Below are positions 8,518-16,590 of a stretch of 64,000 nucleotides of DNA, in pieces (the stretch's first letter is position 1; every line of letters begins with the position of its first letter). The DNA is from an uncultured Ruminococcus sp. (lineage in GTDB: Bacteria; Bacillota; Clostridia; Monoglobales; Monoglobaceae): positions 122,759 to 186,758 of the forward strand of contig CACXES010000141.1 in assembly GCA_902766745.1 (NCBI GenBank). The letters are read 5' to 3'. The notes under the pieces are model-generated. The model saw only the letters and a list, made by a program, of their open reading frames with translations. It had not been told where the DNA came from and searched no databases. The translations under genes were made by a program, and so were the position numbers.

Positions 8518-9279
8518 TTAAATCCCGAAAAATCGCTTTGCGTTCCTGTCGGTGATATCAACCATTTCCTCGTAGCTTATGCCCTTGATTTCGGCCATTT
8601 TCTCGGCGACATAACGCACATAGCCGCTGTGGTTGCGCTCACCTCTGTGCGGCTCGGGTGCCATATAGGGACAGTCGGTCTCTATCATAAGCCGATCTGT
8701 AGGGACGGCAGCGCATGCCTCAATGGCACGCCGGGCGTTCTTAAAGGTCAGAACGCCGGTAAACGAGATCATCATTCCGAGCTTTATAATCTCCCGTGCG
8801 GTTTCCGCACTGCCTGAAAAGCAGTGAACCACACCGTTGGAGATTTTCATTTTCTTTAATATTTCGAGAGAGTCACCCTTGGAATCGCGGTCATGGATTA
8901 TGACCGGCATATTCAGCTCCTGCGCCAGGTCAAGCTGACGGATAAACCACTTTTTTTGTATGTCCGGCGCAACATCGTCGGGATAGTGATAATCCAGTCC
9001 GATCTCGCCGATTGCCCGCACCTTTGGGTGCTGCGCCAGGCGGCGCAGCTCCTCCATATCCGTCTCGGTGAGATTCTCGGTCTCCGACGGGTGAACCCCG
9101 ACGGAGGCGTAGACAAAATCGTATTTCTCGGCAAGTTCAACACTTCGGCGTGAGCTTGCCATGCTTGAGGCGATGTTTGTTATATTCGTTACGCCGAAGT
9201 CCTTCATCTGCTCAAGCATTGCATCTCGGTCGGCGTCAAATCTTTCGTCATCAAAATGAGCGTGTGTATCAAACAGCAT
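8518..9279 (-). CDS. tatD: TatD-family metal-dependent deoxyribonuclease
   Basis: 253 residues, full length. FDTHAHFDDERF gives the HxH metal pair (His6, His8); GEIGLDYHY carries the bridging Glu; VIIHDRD, VVHCFSGS and MIETDCPY provide the remaining His and Asp ligands. TatD proteins are Mg-dependent 3'-5' exonucleases or general quality-control hydrolases in the cytosol. It lies 20 bp downstream of the phosphohexomutase gene and is probably cotranscribed with it. A radical SAM protein of the kind that often travels with tatD is encoded about 2.5 kb away on the other strand (11741). Confidence 0.95.
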   Translation of the reverse strand: MLFDTHAHFDDERFDADRDAMLEQMKDFGVTNITNIASSMASSRRSVELAEKYDFVYASVGVHPSETENLTETDMEELRRLAQHPKVRAIGEIGLDYHYPDDVAPDIQKKWFIRQLDLAQELNMPVIIHDRDSKGDSLEILKKMKISNGVVHCFSGSAETAREIIKLGMMISFTGVLTFKNARRAIEACAAVPTDRLMIETDCPYMAPEPHRGERNHSGYVRYVAEKMAEIKGISYEEMVDITDRNAKRFFGI

Positions 9280-9299
9280 TTTATTCTTCCGTCCTTATC

Positions 9300-11021
9300 C
9301 TATTTTACTATTTCGGATATATCCTCTTTTACCTTTGAAAGAAGAGCATCGGCATCTGCCTTGGTGTCGCCTCTCAGCAGGCAATACAGCTTTATCTTCG
9401 GCTCTGTGCCGGAGGGACGTACAATAAAGTTATTGCCGTCGGCTAACTCAAAGTATAAAACGTTGGACTTAGGAAGCAGAATTTCATCCGTTTTTCCGTC
9501 GGCGGTTTCTGTACGCACCGAGGTCTGATAGTCACGTACGGCAAGAACCTTTTTACCGCCAATTTCCGCAGGGGCGCAGGTGCGAAGCTTTTCCATAATT
9601 CCCGAAATCTTCGCACTGCCGTCCTTGCCCTCCATGACAACGGACTCAACATACTCGTTATAATAGCCGTACTTTTCATAGATACTGTCCATGAATTCAG
9701 CAAGAGAGCTGCCGTGCTCCCTGCACCAAAGGGTCATTTCTGCAATGAGCATGGTTGCCACAACAGCGTCCTTGTCGCGGGCATAGGTACCCTTTAAGTA
9801 TCCGTAGCTCTCCTCGAAGCCTAAAATATATGTGCCGCGGCCGGTTTCCTCGGATTCCTTGATCTTCTCGCCGATAAATTTGAAGCCGGTCAGAACTTCC
9901 TTCATTTCAACACCGTAGGAATCGCATATTGCCGATGCAAGGTTGGTGGTAACGATAGTCTTTACCACATATGCGTCCTTTGGCAGCTCGCCGCGCTCGC
10001 TGAGGCTCGAGAGAATGTACTCGGTCAGCATTGCACCTACCTGGTTGCCGGTATAGGTGTTGTATTCGCCGTCCTTGCTCTTTACAATTATGCCGACACG
10101 GTCTGCGTCCGGGTCAGTGCCGATAATGAGGTCGGCGCCGCACTTCTTTGCGTATTCAATGGCAAGGGTAAAGCCCTCCTTGTTTTCGGGGTTTGGGGAC
10201 TTAACCGTCGGAAATCTGCCGTCGGGAAGCTCCTGCTCCTTTACGACAACAACGTTGTCAAAGCCCATACGCTTCAAAATCTTGCGGACGGGCTTGTTAC
10301 CCGAGCCGTGGAAGGGGGTGTAAACAAAGGTCAGGGTGTTTCCGGCTTTGCGGATAAGCTCCGGGTTTATGCTCTGCGCCGCAACGCAGTCGAGATATGC
10401 GTTCTCCACCTCGTCACCGATCAGCTCTATCCTGCCGTCGGCAACCGCCTCGTCATAGTCACAGGTCTTAACACCGCTGAACATATCGGTTTTTTCAATT
10501 TCCTCAAGGACGATTGCGGCAAGCTCGGGGTTGAGCTGGGCACCGTCCGCGCCGTATACCTTGTAGCCGTTGTACTTTGCGGGGTTATGACTGGCGGTGA
10601 TTACTATTCCTGCTGTCGTCTTCTTGTATGCGATGGTGAATGACAGCTCAGGCACAGGCTTTAATTCGTCAAACAGGTATACCTTGATTCCGTTTGCGGC
10701 AAGGATTGCGGCCGCAACACGGGCAAATTCATCGGATTTTATACGGCTGTCGTAGGCGATTGCAACGCTCAGCTCCGCACCCTCGGGATTGGTCTTTTTA
10801 AGCTGGTTCGCAAGTCCCTGAGTTGCCTGACCGACAACGTAGCTGTTCATACGGTTTGAGCCTGCGCCGATAATGCCTCGAAGTCCGGCGGTTCCGAACT
10901 CCAGGTTTTTATAAAACCTCTCCTCAATTTCCTTTTCGTCGCCGCGGATTGCTTCAAGCTCAGCCACGGTTTCGGCATCGGCATTTTTCAGCCATCTTTC
11001 ATATTCTTTTTTATAATCCAT
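9300..11021 (-). CDS. pgcA: Phosphoglucomutase / phosphomannomutase (alpha-D-phosphohexomutase)
   Basis: 573 residues, the length of the PgcA-type family. TASHNP carries the phosphoserine (Ser144), GTDPDADR binds Mg, GFEESYGY is the sugar-binding loop and RPSGTEPKIK is the C-terminal phosphate-binding loop. It interconverts glucose 6- and 1-phosphate, supplying UDP-glucose for wall polymers. Starts at ATG 11021 after CGGAGG. Promoter at 11079-11107; tatD lies directly downstream. Substrate preference between glucose and mannose cannot be read from sequence. Confidence 0.95.
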   Translation of the reverse strand: MDYKKEYERWLKNADAETVAELEAIRGDEKEIEERFYKNLEFGTAGLRGIIGAGSNRMNSYVVGQATQGLANQLKKTNPEGAELSVAIAYDSRIKSDEFARVAAAILAANGIKVYLFDELKPVPELSFTIAYKKTTAGIVITASHNPAKYNGYKVYGADGAQLNPELAAIVLEEIEKTDMFSGVKTCDYDEAVADGRIELIGDEVENAYLDCVAAQSINPELIRKAGNTLTFVYTPFHGSGNKPVRKILKRMGFDNVVVVKEQELPDGRFPTVKSPNPENKEGFTLAIEYAKKCGADLIIGTDPDADRVGIIVKSKDGEYNTYTGNQVGAMLTEYILSSLSERGELPKDAYVVKTIVTTNLASAICDSYGVEMKEVLTGFKFIGEKIKESEETGRGTYILGFEESYGYLKGTYARDKDAVVATMLIAEMTLWCREHGSSLAEFMDSIYEKYGYYNEYVESVVMEGKDGSAKISGIMEKLRTCAPAEIGGKKVLAVRDYQTSVRTETADGKTDEILLPKSNVLYFELADGNNFIVRPSGTEPKIKLYCLLRGDTKADADALLSKVKEDISEIVK

Positions 11022-11078
11022 GTTACATACCTCCGTAAATATAGATGATACATATTTTATAAATCTGCATATAATGAT

Positions 11079-11107
11079 ATTATACTATTAAACTTGTCCA
11101 AATACAA
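11079..11107 (-). promoter_or_regulatory. Sigma-A promoter for pgcA-tatD
   Basis: On the minus strand TTGTAT (11107-11102), 17-bp spacer, TATAAT (11084-11079). Divergent from the rpiB promoter at 11150. Confidence 0.65.
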
Positions 11108-11149
11108 CTGCAATATTAGAAAATTTTTGTTTTTGTTTTGATTGATTTT

Positions 11150-11178
11150 TTGTCAGATGTTTGGTATATTTATATATA
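11150..11178 (+). promoter_or_regulatory. Putative promoter for rpiB
   Basis: TTGTCA (11150-11155), 17-bp spacer, TATATA (11173-11178). The transcript would start near 11185, about 20 nt before conserved leader copy B. Confidence 0.5.
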
Positions 11179-11204
11179 GACGCTTAAAATCGGACAAAAC
11201 ATAG

Positions 11205-11249
11205 CCTGTGCGCAGGTGTCGCCCACCTCTTATGCGGCGGGTTCCGGTT
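11205..11249 (+). promoter_or_regulatory. Conserved 45-nt leader element, copy B
   Basis: 38/45 identical to 1208-1252, with the longest unbroken shared block at the 3' end (TTCCGGTT). Located 33 nt before the rpiB start codon and close to the predicted 5' end of the transcript. The CCGCC/GGCGG hairpin possible in copy A is disrupted here by a G-to-A change without compensation. Confidence 0.6.
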
Positions 11250-11282
11250 TAAACAAAATGATAACCAAAGGGAGAAGATGAA

Positions 11283-11744
11283 ATGAAAATTGCAATAGGC
11301 TGTGACCACGGCGGAGTGAACCTTAAAGAGTATATAAAAGCGTATTTGGGCGAGAGCGGTATTGAATATACTGATTTCGGGACCGATGCCGAAACGCCTG
11401 CCGACTATCCGGATATAGCGGAAAAGGTTTCGACGGCGGTTCGCAATGAGGACTTTGACCGCGGAATATTGATTTGCGGAACGGGGATAGGAATGAGCAT
11501 TGCCGCCAACAAGGTTGCAGGTATACGTGCGGCGCACGTTACGGACACTTACAGCGCAAGAATGGCAAGACAGCATAATAATGCACAGATAATATGTCTG
11601 GGAGAGCGGATTACCGGTCAGGATTTGGGATTGGAAATTGTCAAGGCATATCTCGGGGAGGAATTTGCCGGAGGCAGACATGAGCGCCGTGTTTCTAAAA
11701 TCATGGAAATTGAAGAAAGAAATATAAATGGGGTGAAAATATGA
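11283..11744 (+). CDS. rpiB: Ribose-5-phosphate isomerase B
   Basis: 153 residues. MKIAIGCDHGG is the canonical N-terminus with the substrate-binding Asp-His pair; ILICGTGIGMSIAAN carries the catalytic Cys65; ARMARQHNNAQIICLG closes the active site of the dimer. It interconverts ribose 5-phosphate and ribulose 5-phosphate in the pentose phosphate pathway. AAAGGGAG precedes the ATG. The stop overlaps the start of the radical SAM gene (ATGA at 11741), indicating translational coupling. Confidence 0.97.
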   Translation: MKIAIGCDHGGVNLKEYIKAYLGESGIEYTDFGTDAETPADYPDIAEKVSTAVRNEDFDRGILICGTGIGMSIAANKVAGIRAAHVTDTYSARMARQHNNAQIICLGERITGQDLGLEIVKAYLGEEFAGGRHERRVSKIMEIEERNINGVKI

Positions 11745-12343
11745 CTATAACCTATGAGCTTGGGAATTCGCTTTATGTGAATGTGACCAACCGCTGTAGC
11801 AATGACTGCAGCTTTTGTGTCAGAAACGAGCATAACGGTGTAAACGGGAAGGACGATCTGTGGCTTGAGCGTGAGCCGAGTGTGGAGGAGATAAAAGCCG
11901 ATTTTGATAAGAGGGATCTGTCGAAATATGAAGCGGTGGTTTTCTGCGGCTACGGCGAGCCTATGATGAGGACAGATGTTGTGCTGGAGGTGGCGCACTG
12001 GCTTCGTGAGAACAACCCGACACTTAAAATCAGAGTTAATACAAACGGACAGGCGAATCTGATAAATAAAAGGGATATAACGCCGGAGCTTGAAGGTATA
12101 TTCGACTGTGTGTCGATAAGCCTGAACACTGACAGTGCGGAAAAGTATCAAAGGCTCTGCAAAAGTCAGTTCGGAGAGACAGCGTATGGGGAGCTGCAAA
12201 ATTTTGCTCGGCTGGCGAAGAGGTATGTCCCGGAGGTAGTTTTTTCGGTCGTGGATATCCTGCCGAAGGATGAGATTGAAAACTGCCGTAAAATTGCGGA
12301 GGACTGCGGAGTTTCATTCCGAGTGCGCAAGTTTATAAAATAG
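11741..12343 (+). CDS. Radical SAM protein, TatD-associated type
   Basis: 200 residues, short for the superfamily. The CX3CX2C cluster is CSNDCSFC (Cys19, 23, 26), which holds the [4Fe-4S] cluster that cleaves S-adenosylmethionine. FCGYGEPMMR is the GGE-like SAM-binding segment, and RVNTNGQ and VSISLNT are the later barrel strands. The arrangement agrees with the TatD-associated radical SAM group (TIGR04038 as I recall it). Substrate unknown. Coupled to rpiB by a 4-bp overlap and followed 42 bp later by the DUF2156 gene. Confidence 0.9.
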   Translation: MTITYELGNSLYVNVTNRCSNDCSFCVRNEHNGVNGKDDLWLEREPSVEEIKADFDKRDLSKYEAVVFCGYGEPMMRTDVVLEVAHWLRENNPTLKIRVNTNGQANLINKRDITPELEGIFDCVSISLNTDSAEKYQRLCKSQFGETAYGELQNFARLAKRYVPEVVFSVVDILPKDEIENCRKIAEDCGVSFRVRKFIK

Positions 12344-12385
12344 CTTGCAGAAAATACGCCTTAAGGCGGCGAAACGGAGTTATTT

Positions 12386-13303
12386 ATGATTGAGTTGCAT
12401 GATATCACTATAGATAAAAAGGATTTGCTGAACCGTTATTTAAGACTGCGGCATAACGGTGCGGCAGAGCTTTCGTTTACCAATATATTTATGTGGCGTA
12501 AGTCGTACGATATGAAATACGCCATTACTGACGATATGCTTTGTACGACGGCTGTATATTCCGACGGAGAGCCTCGGTGCTTTTCGTTTCCCATCGGTTT
12601 TATTGACGAAAACGGAAACGAGAGGGATATAAGGTCGGCAGTAACGGAGATAATTGACGGATTTCACTCTCGAGGGGAACGGCCGATACTTCGGTTCTCG
12701 GGTGAGAGAGCCGTCGAGAGGTTGAACGAGTGCTTCCCCGATATGTTTGAAATAGCGGAGGAGAGGGACGCATTCGACTATGTATACCGGGTGGAGGACT
12801 TGGTTAAGCTTTCGGGAAAGAGATATCACGGAAAGAAGAATCATGTAAACAGATTTAAAAAGCTTTATCCCGATTTTGAATACTGTTCACTCGGCAAGGA
12901 GAATGCCGATGAGTGTCTGGAGTTATTCAAAAGCTGGCGAAGCAACAAGGAGGTCGAGTCTGAAGGACTCGATGATGAGTATGAGGCGATAGATGAGCTT
13001 TTGAAAAACATAGATGCCCTCGGAGTAACCGGCGGAGGTCTGCGAGTTGGCGGCAGGCTCGTTGCATTTTCCTTTGGAGAGGCGTTGGATAAAAATATGG
13101 TTTTGATTCATCTTGAACACGCAGATAATGCTTTCGAGGGTGCATTTTCCGCCATGAATCAGCAGTTTTTGGAGCATGAGTGGCAGGATTTTGAATTTGT
13201 AAACCGCGAGGAGGATATGGGAATCCCCGGAATGAGACGGGCAAAGGAGTCATATCATCCGGTAAATTTGATAAAAAAATATGTCGCAAGAGAGAAATAT
13301 TAA
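12386..13303 (+). CDS. DUF2156 (LPG_synthase_C) protein, GNAT-like aminoacyl-lipid transferase relative
   Basis: 305 residues, soluble, no membrane helix. YHGKKNHVNRFKKLYPDF is characteristic of the DUF2156 group, in which two GNAT-like folds are fused as in the catalytic part of MprF. VGGRLVAFSFGEAL and the NREEDMGIPGMRRAKESYHP C-terminal motif also fit. MprF transfers Lys or Ala from tRNA to phosphatidylglycerol; stand-alone soluble DUF2156 proteins are mostly uncharacterised, so acceptor and donor are unknown. Third gene of the rpiB operon; a terminator follows. Confidence 0.88.
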   Translation: MIELHDITIDKKDLLNRYLRLRHNGAAELSFTNIFMWRKSYDMKYAITDDMLCTTAVYSDGEPRCFSFPIGFIDENGNERDIRSAVTEIIDGFHSRGERPILRFSGERAVERLNECFPDMFEIAEERDAFDYVYRVEDLVKLSGKRYHGKKNHVNRFKKLYPDFEYCSLGKENADECLELFKSWRSNKEVESEGLDDEYEAIDELLKNIDALGVTGGGLRVGGRLVAFSFGEALDKNMVLIHLEHADNAFEGAFSAMNQQFLEHEWQDFEFVNREEDMGIPGMRRAKESYHPVNLIKKYVAREKY

Positions 13304-13314
13304 AGCGTAAAAAT

Positions 13315-13349
13315 AACAGAGGGAGGTCCGGTCGGGCTTCCCTCTGTTT
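13315..13349. terminator. Bidirectional intrinsic terminator between DUF2156 and pbpA
   Basis: AACAGAGGGA pairs with TCCCTCTGTTT. T and A tracts lie on both sides, so it can serve both converging transcripts. Confidence 0.75.
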
Positions 13350-13381
13350 GAATAATGCGACAATTTGAAGTGTGAATCGCC

Positions 13382-14761
13382 TTATTTGCTCAAGTATTTT
13401 TTTATTACATCGCGTGCGATAGGTGCGGCGGATTTTCCGCCGGAGCCGCCGTCGTATTCAAGAAGCACGGCAACGGCAATTTTCGGATTTTCGGCAGGGG
13501 CGTAGCCCACAAACCATGCGTGATCCTTAGAGGTTTCGTTCTCGGCGGTTCCGGTTTTGCCGGCAACGGTTATGCCGGATATGGCAGCATTTTTGCCCGT
13601 TCCCTCCTTGACAGTGCCGACCATCAGCTCGTTTAGGTATGCGGCACAGTCGGGGCTGATTGCCTGATACATTTCGACAGGCTTGGTGGTGCTTAGGGTC
13701 ATACCCGAGGATGTGGTAACGCTGCCTACCAGATACGGCTTCATCATTACGCCGTGATTTGCCACGGCTGCACCCATCATTGCAACGTGCAGAGGCGTCA
13801 TTAAAAGCTGACCCTGACCTATCGAAACGAGAGCAGCATCCTCGCCGGTCATTTTTTTGTATTCTATGCGGCTTTTGGCAACGGGAATATCGGTGGTGAT
13901 GTCCTTGTTCACGCCAAAGCTTTCAGCGGTGTTTTTGACGTTTTCGGCGCCAAGCTCATAGCCGAGGGTGCAGAAGGCAAAGTTGCTTGACACCTCAAAG
14001 GCTTTTTTAAGTCCGATTTCGCCGTAGCTTTCACCGCCGTAATTTTCGACCTTTATACCGCCGGCCTTAAAGGTGCCGGTGTCGTTAAAGGTCTTTTGAG
14101 TATAGCCGCCGTTATAGGCTGCGGCTGTTGTTGCTATCTTGTAGGTGGAGCCGGGCGGATACAGGCCGCCGGTCGCACGGGCAAGCAGAGGTGAATCCTC
14201 GCGTTCGACTATATACTTCCAGTTCTGCTCCAAAGATTCTGCCGACGGGTCAAAGTCGGGAACGCTGACCATGGCGAGGACCTTGCCGGTTGACGGCTCA
14301 AGTGCCACAACTGCGCCGCGCCTGCCGTTCAGCTTGTCGTATGCATAGCTTTGAAGGTCGTTATCTATGGTCAGGTTTAAGTCATAGCCGGAGCGAAGCT
14401 CGTTAAAGCTCAGCGTAATGTCTCCGTGTCCCATAAGCTCCTTTTCGTACTGCATCTCAAGCTGAGTTTTACCGTACACCCGTGAATAGTAGCCTATTAC
14501 ATGGCTGTATAAATGGCCCTTTGGGTACCTGCGTATACGCTTGTCCCCGTCGGCAACGGTCTCGGCAAGAAGCTCGCCGTCGCAGTCGTAAATGCTGCCG
14601 CGCTTTACATATCTCTCGTCCTCCCACTGTCTTTGGTTATAGGGATTATTTACGACCTTGCCGGCCTCAAACATATTAAAGTACAAGAGATAGCTGACCA
14701 GTGCCAGAAACATAAATGAGACCAGCACAAGCACATGAATTATTTTTCTGTTGTTTTTCAT
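13382..14761 (-). CDS. pbpA: Class B penicillin-binding protein (PbpA/PBP2-like transpeptidase)
   Basis: 459 residues. Single N-terminal membrane anchor (about 8-28), short pedestal with RGSIYDCDGELLAET, then the transpeptidase domain: STYK (catalytic Ser205), SSN (258-260) and KTGTAE (402-406). It cross-links peptidoglycan outside the membrane. The start overlaps the end of the rodA-like gene by 4 bp, giving a SEDS-PBP pair. Shorter than division PBPs and without PASTA domains, which with the RodA partner suggests elongation or sporulation rather than septation. Order fhaB-rodA-pbpA resembles the actinobacterial locus. Confidence 0.94.
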   Translation of the reverse strand: MKNNRKIIHVLVLVSFMFLALVSYLLYFNMFEAGKVVNNPYNQRQWEDERYVKRGSIYDCDGELLAETVADGDKRIRRYPKGHLYSHVIGYYSRVYGKTQLEMQYEKELMGHGDITLSFNELRSGYDLNLTIDNDLQSYAYDKLNGRRGAVVALEPSTGKVLAMVSVPDFDPSAESLEQNWKYIVEREDSPLLARATGGLYPPGSTYKIATTAAAYNGGYTQKTFNDTGTFKAGGIKVENYGGESYGEIGLKKAFEVSSNFAFCTLGYELGAENVKNTAESFGVNKDITTDIPVAKSRIEYKKMTGEDAALVSIGQGQLLMTPLHVAMMGAAVANHGVMMKPYLVGSVTTSSGMTLSTTKPVEMYQAISPDCAAYLNELMVGTVKEGTGKNAAISGITVAGKTGTAENETSKDHAWFVGYAPAENPKIAVAVLLEYDGGSGGKSAAPIARDVIKKYLSK

Positions 14762-16032
14762 TGCTGATCCTCCTGCGGTTGGTTCGATGCATCGCCCTCA
14801 AGGTTTTTGCCGCGCTCTGATTTTGCCGAAATTGCCTGTATGATTCCGAGGGATGCAAAGCTGACGACGATTGAGGTGCCGCCGTAGCTTACAAACGGCA
14901 GAGTGATACCTGTCAGAGGAATCATTTTCGTTACGCCGCCCACAATGATAAAGGTCTGCATTGCAAACATAACAGTGAGGCCGAAGCTGAGCGCCTTGTC
15001 GTATGCATCTGTTGTCTGTATGGAAATCTTAAAGCAGCGGTAGGCAATAAGGAAGAAGAGGATTATTATTGCCGCGCCGCCGAAGACGCCCATTTCCTCG
15101 CATACGGCAGAAAAGATAAAGTCGGAGTGAACCTCGGGGATATAGCCGGGTGAGCCGTTTCCGATGCCTCTTCCGAAGTAGCCGCCCGATGCAATGGCAA
15201 AGAGTGACTGCGTTATCTGATAGCCCTTGTTGGATATATCCGACCACGGGTCGAGCCATGTGCTTACTCTGACCTGAATATGATGCAGAAAATGGTAGCC
15301 CAAAATTGCAATGACTGACGCCGCACCTATGTTCATAAGCAAAAAGCCGCGGCTCTTTTCGTAGACGTAGAGCATAAAAATGTATATCGAAAACAGTACA
15401 AGCATTGTGCCCCAGTCGCGCTGCAGCACAAGAAATCCGATAAATACATATGTTCCGAGCCATGTCACATACCTCGGCTTAAGTCCCAAAAGCGGTTCGG
15501 TACGGCAGCCCGAAAAGTGACAGGACAGGAACATTATAAACAGGATTTTTGTGATCTCGGAGGGCTGAAATGCAAAGCCTCCGATTTGCAGCCAGTTTTT
15601 TGACCCGTTTACCGTTTTTCCGAATAGCAGGGTTGCGATAAAGAGGGCCGCACCGCCCAAAAAGTACAAAATCCAAAGCTTGTGCCAATACTTAAAGTTA
15701 TAGTACACGGCGTATGCCACAAAGAATGCCGCACCGCCCAGTGCCACCCATGCAATCTGTTTTATACCGTATTTTTCTATATCAATTCTGCAAAGCAGAA
15801 TGACGCCCATGGTAATCAGCATACACGCCATGGGTACAATAAACTTGTCCCCCATCTTGCACAGGGTAAGTACGGCGTACATTATCACAAAAAGCCCCAG
15901 AAGTCCGAGACCCACCCATATTATATTAATATTAAAGCCGTTTGCAAAGTACAGAAGCCCAAAGCCCAGCAGGTTCATCAGAACCAATAAAACAACCGGG
16001 CGGCCTCGACCGGCTCCGCTTATATTTGACAT
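14758..16032 (-). CDS. rodA: SEDS-family peptidoglycan glycosyltransferase (RodA/FtsW/SpoVE)
   Basis: 424 residues with about ten hydrophobic helices. WLDPWSDISNKGYQITQSLFAIASGG, the HSDFIFSAVCEEMG segment and LPFVSYGGTS are the SEDS signatures, including the loop Asp required for lipid II polymerisation. Paired with the class B PBP downstream, so it most likely forms the polymerase-transpeptidase complex for side-wall synthesis. A second SEDS protein (41199-42443) sits in the dcw cluster and is the better FtsW/SpoVE candidate. The C-terminal tail is Gln/Asp-rich and cytoplasmic. Confidence 0.93.
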   Translation of the reverse strand: MSNISGAGRGRPVVLLVLMNLLGFGLLYFANGFNINIIWVGLGLLGLFVIMYAVLTLCKMGDKFIVPMACMLITMGVILLCRIDIEKYGIKQIAWVALGGAAFFVAYAVYYNFKYWHKLWILYFLGGAALFIATLLFGKTVNGSKNWLQIGGFAFQPSEITKILFIMFLSCHFSGCRTEPLLGLKPRYVTWLGTYVFIGFLVLQRDWGTMLVLFSIYIFMLYVYEKSRGFLLMNIGAASVIAILGYHFLHHIQVRVSTWLDPWSDISNKGYQITQSLFAIASGGYFGRGIGNGSPGYIPEVHSDFIFSAVCEEMGVFGGAAIIILFFLIAYRCFKISIQTTDAYDKALSFGLTVMFAMQTFIIVGGVTKMIPLTGITLPFVSYGGTSIVVSFASLGIIQAISAKSERGKNLEGDASNQPQEDQQ

Positions 16033-16068
16033 ATAGAAGTCACCTCAAAAAAATTAAGCAAATTTATA

Positions 16069-16515
16069 TTACAGCTCAAACACAAAATTCAGACCGCCGA
16101 AGGAAATTTCGTCCTCAGGGTCGAGGATAACGACCTCGCGTATGCGCTGACCGTTTACGGCGGTGCCGTTTCGGCTGCCCAAATCCTCAAGATACCATTC
16201 TCCGCTGTCAAACCAGATACGGGCATGCTTTGCGGAGATAAAATCCTCGTGGAGCTGTATGTCACAGCTGCTTGCCCTGCCTATTTCGGCGTAGCCGTAG
16301 ATTGCGTAACGGCTCTTTAAGGGTGATGATATGTCCACCCTTGACTTTACGGGCTTAAGGCTTGCACATGCCACATCATCTGTGTTGTTCTTTTCAAATC
16401 TGCTCATCTTTTTTACGTCAAGATATATAAGCCGTATGACCGAAAAGATAAACAGGTATATTATAAAAGTAAAAACGTAGCTGAGTATCGATGATAAGAA
16501 ATTATAAATCGTCAT
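16069..16515 (-). CDS. Membrane-anchored FHA-domain protein (FhaB-like)
   Basis: 148 residues. One N-terminal helix (about 10-28) and a basic linker, then a forkhead-associated domain (about 65-148) with the phosphothreonine-binding motifs GRASSCDI, SAKHAR and DLGSRNGT. FHA domains read Ser/Thr kinase phosphorylation; no kinase gene is in the window. Located 36 bp before the SEDS gene and probably cotranscribed, so it may tie cell-wall elongation to kinase signalling as in Mycobacterium; that link is inference. Confidence 0.92.
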   Translation of the reverse strand: MTIYNFLSSILSYVFTFIIYLFIFSVIRLIYLDVKKMSRFEKNNTDDVACASLKPVKSRVDISSPLKSRYAIYGYAEIGRASSCDIQLHEDFISAKHARIWFDSGEWYLEDLGSRNGTAVNGQRIREVVILDPEDEISFGGLNFVFEL

Positions 16516-16538
16516 ATACGCACTTCACATCCTATCCA

Positions 16539-16577
16539 TTATTATTGCGTATTACTTAAGTTATTATTGCATATTAC
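16539..16577. repeat. 17-bp direct repeat between ABC transporter and FHA genes
   Basis: TTATTATTGCGTATTAC (16539-16555) recurs at 16561-16577 with one change (G to A). A similar sequence, ATAATTGCGTATA, is duplicated before murG at 42463. Confidence 0.7.
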
Positions 16578-16590
16578 CGTATTTTGCATA

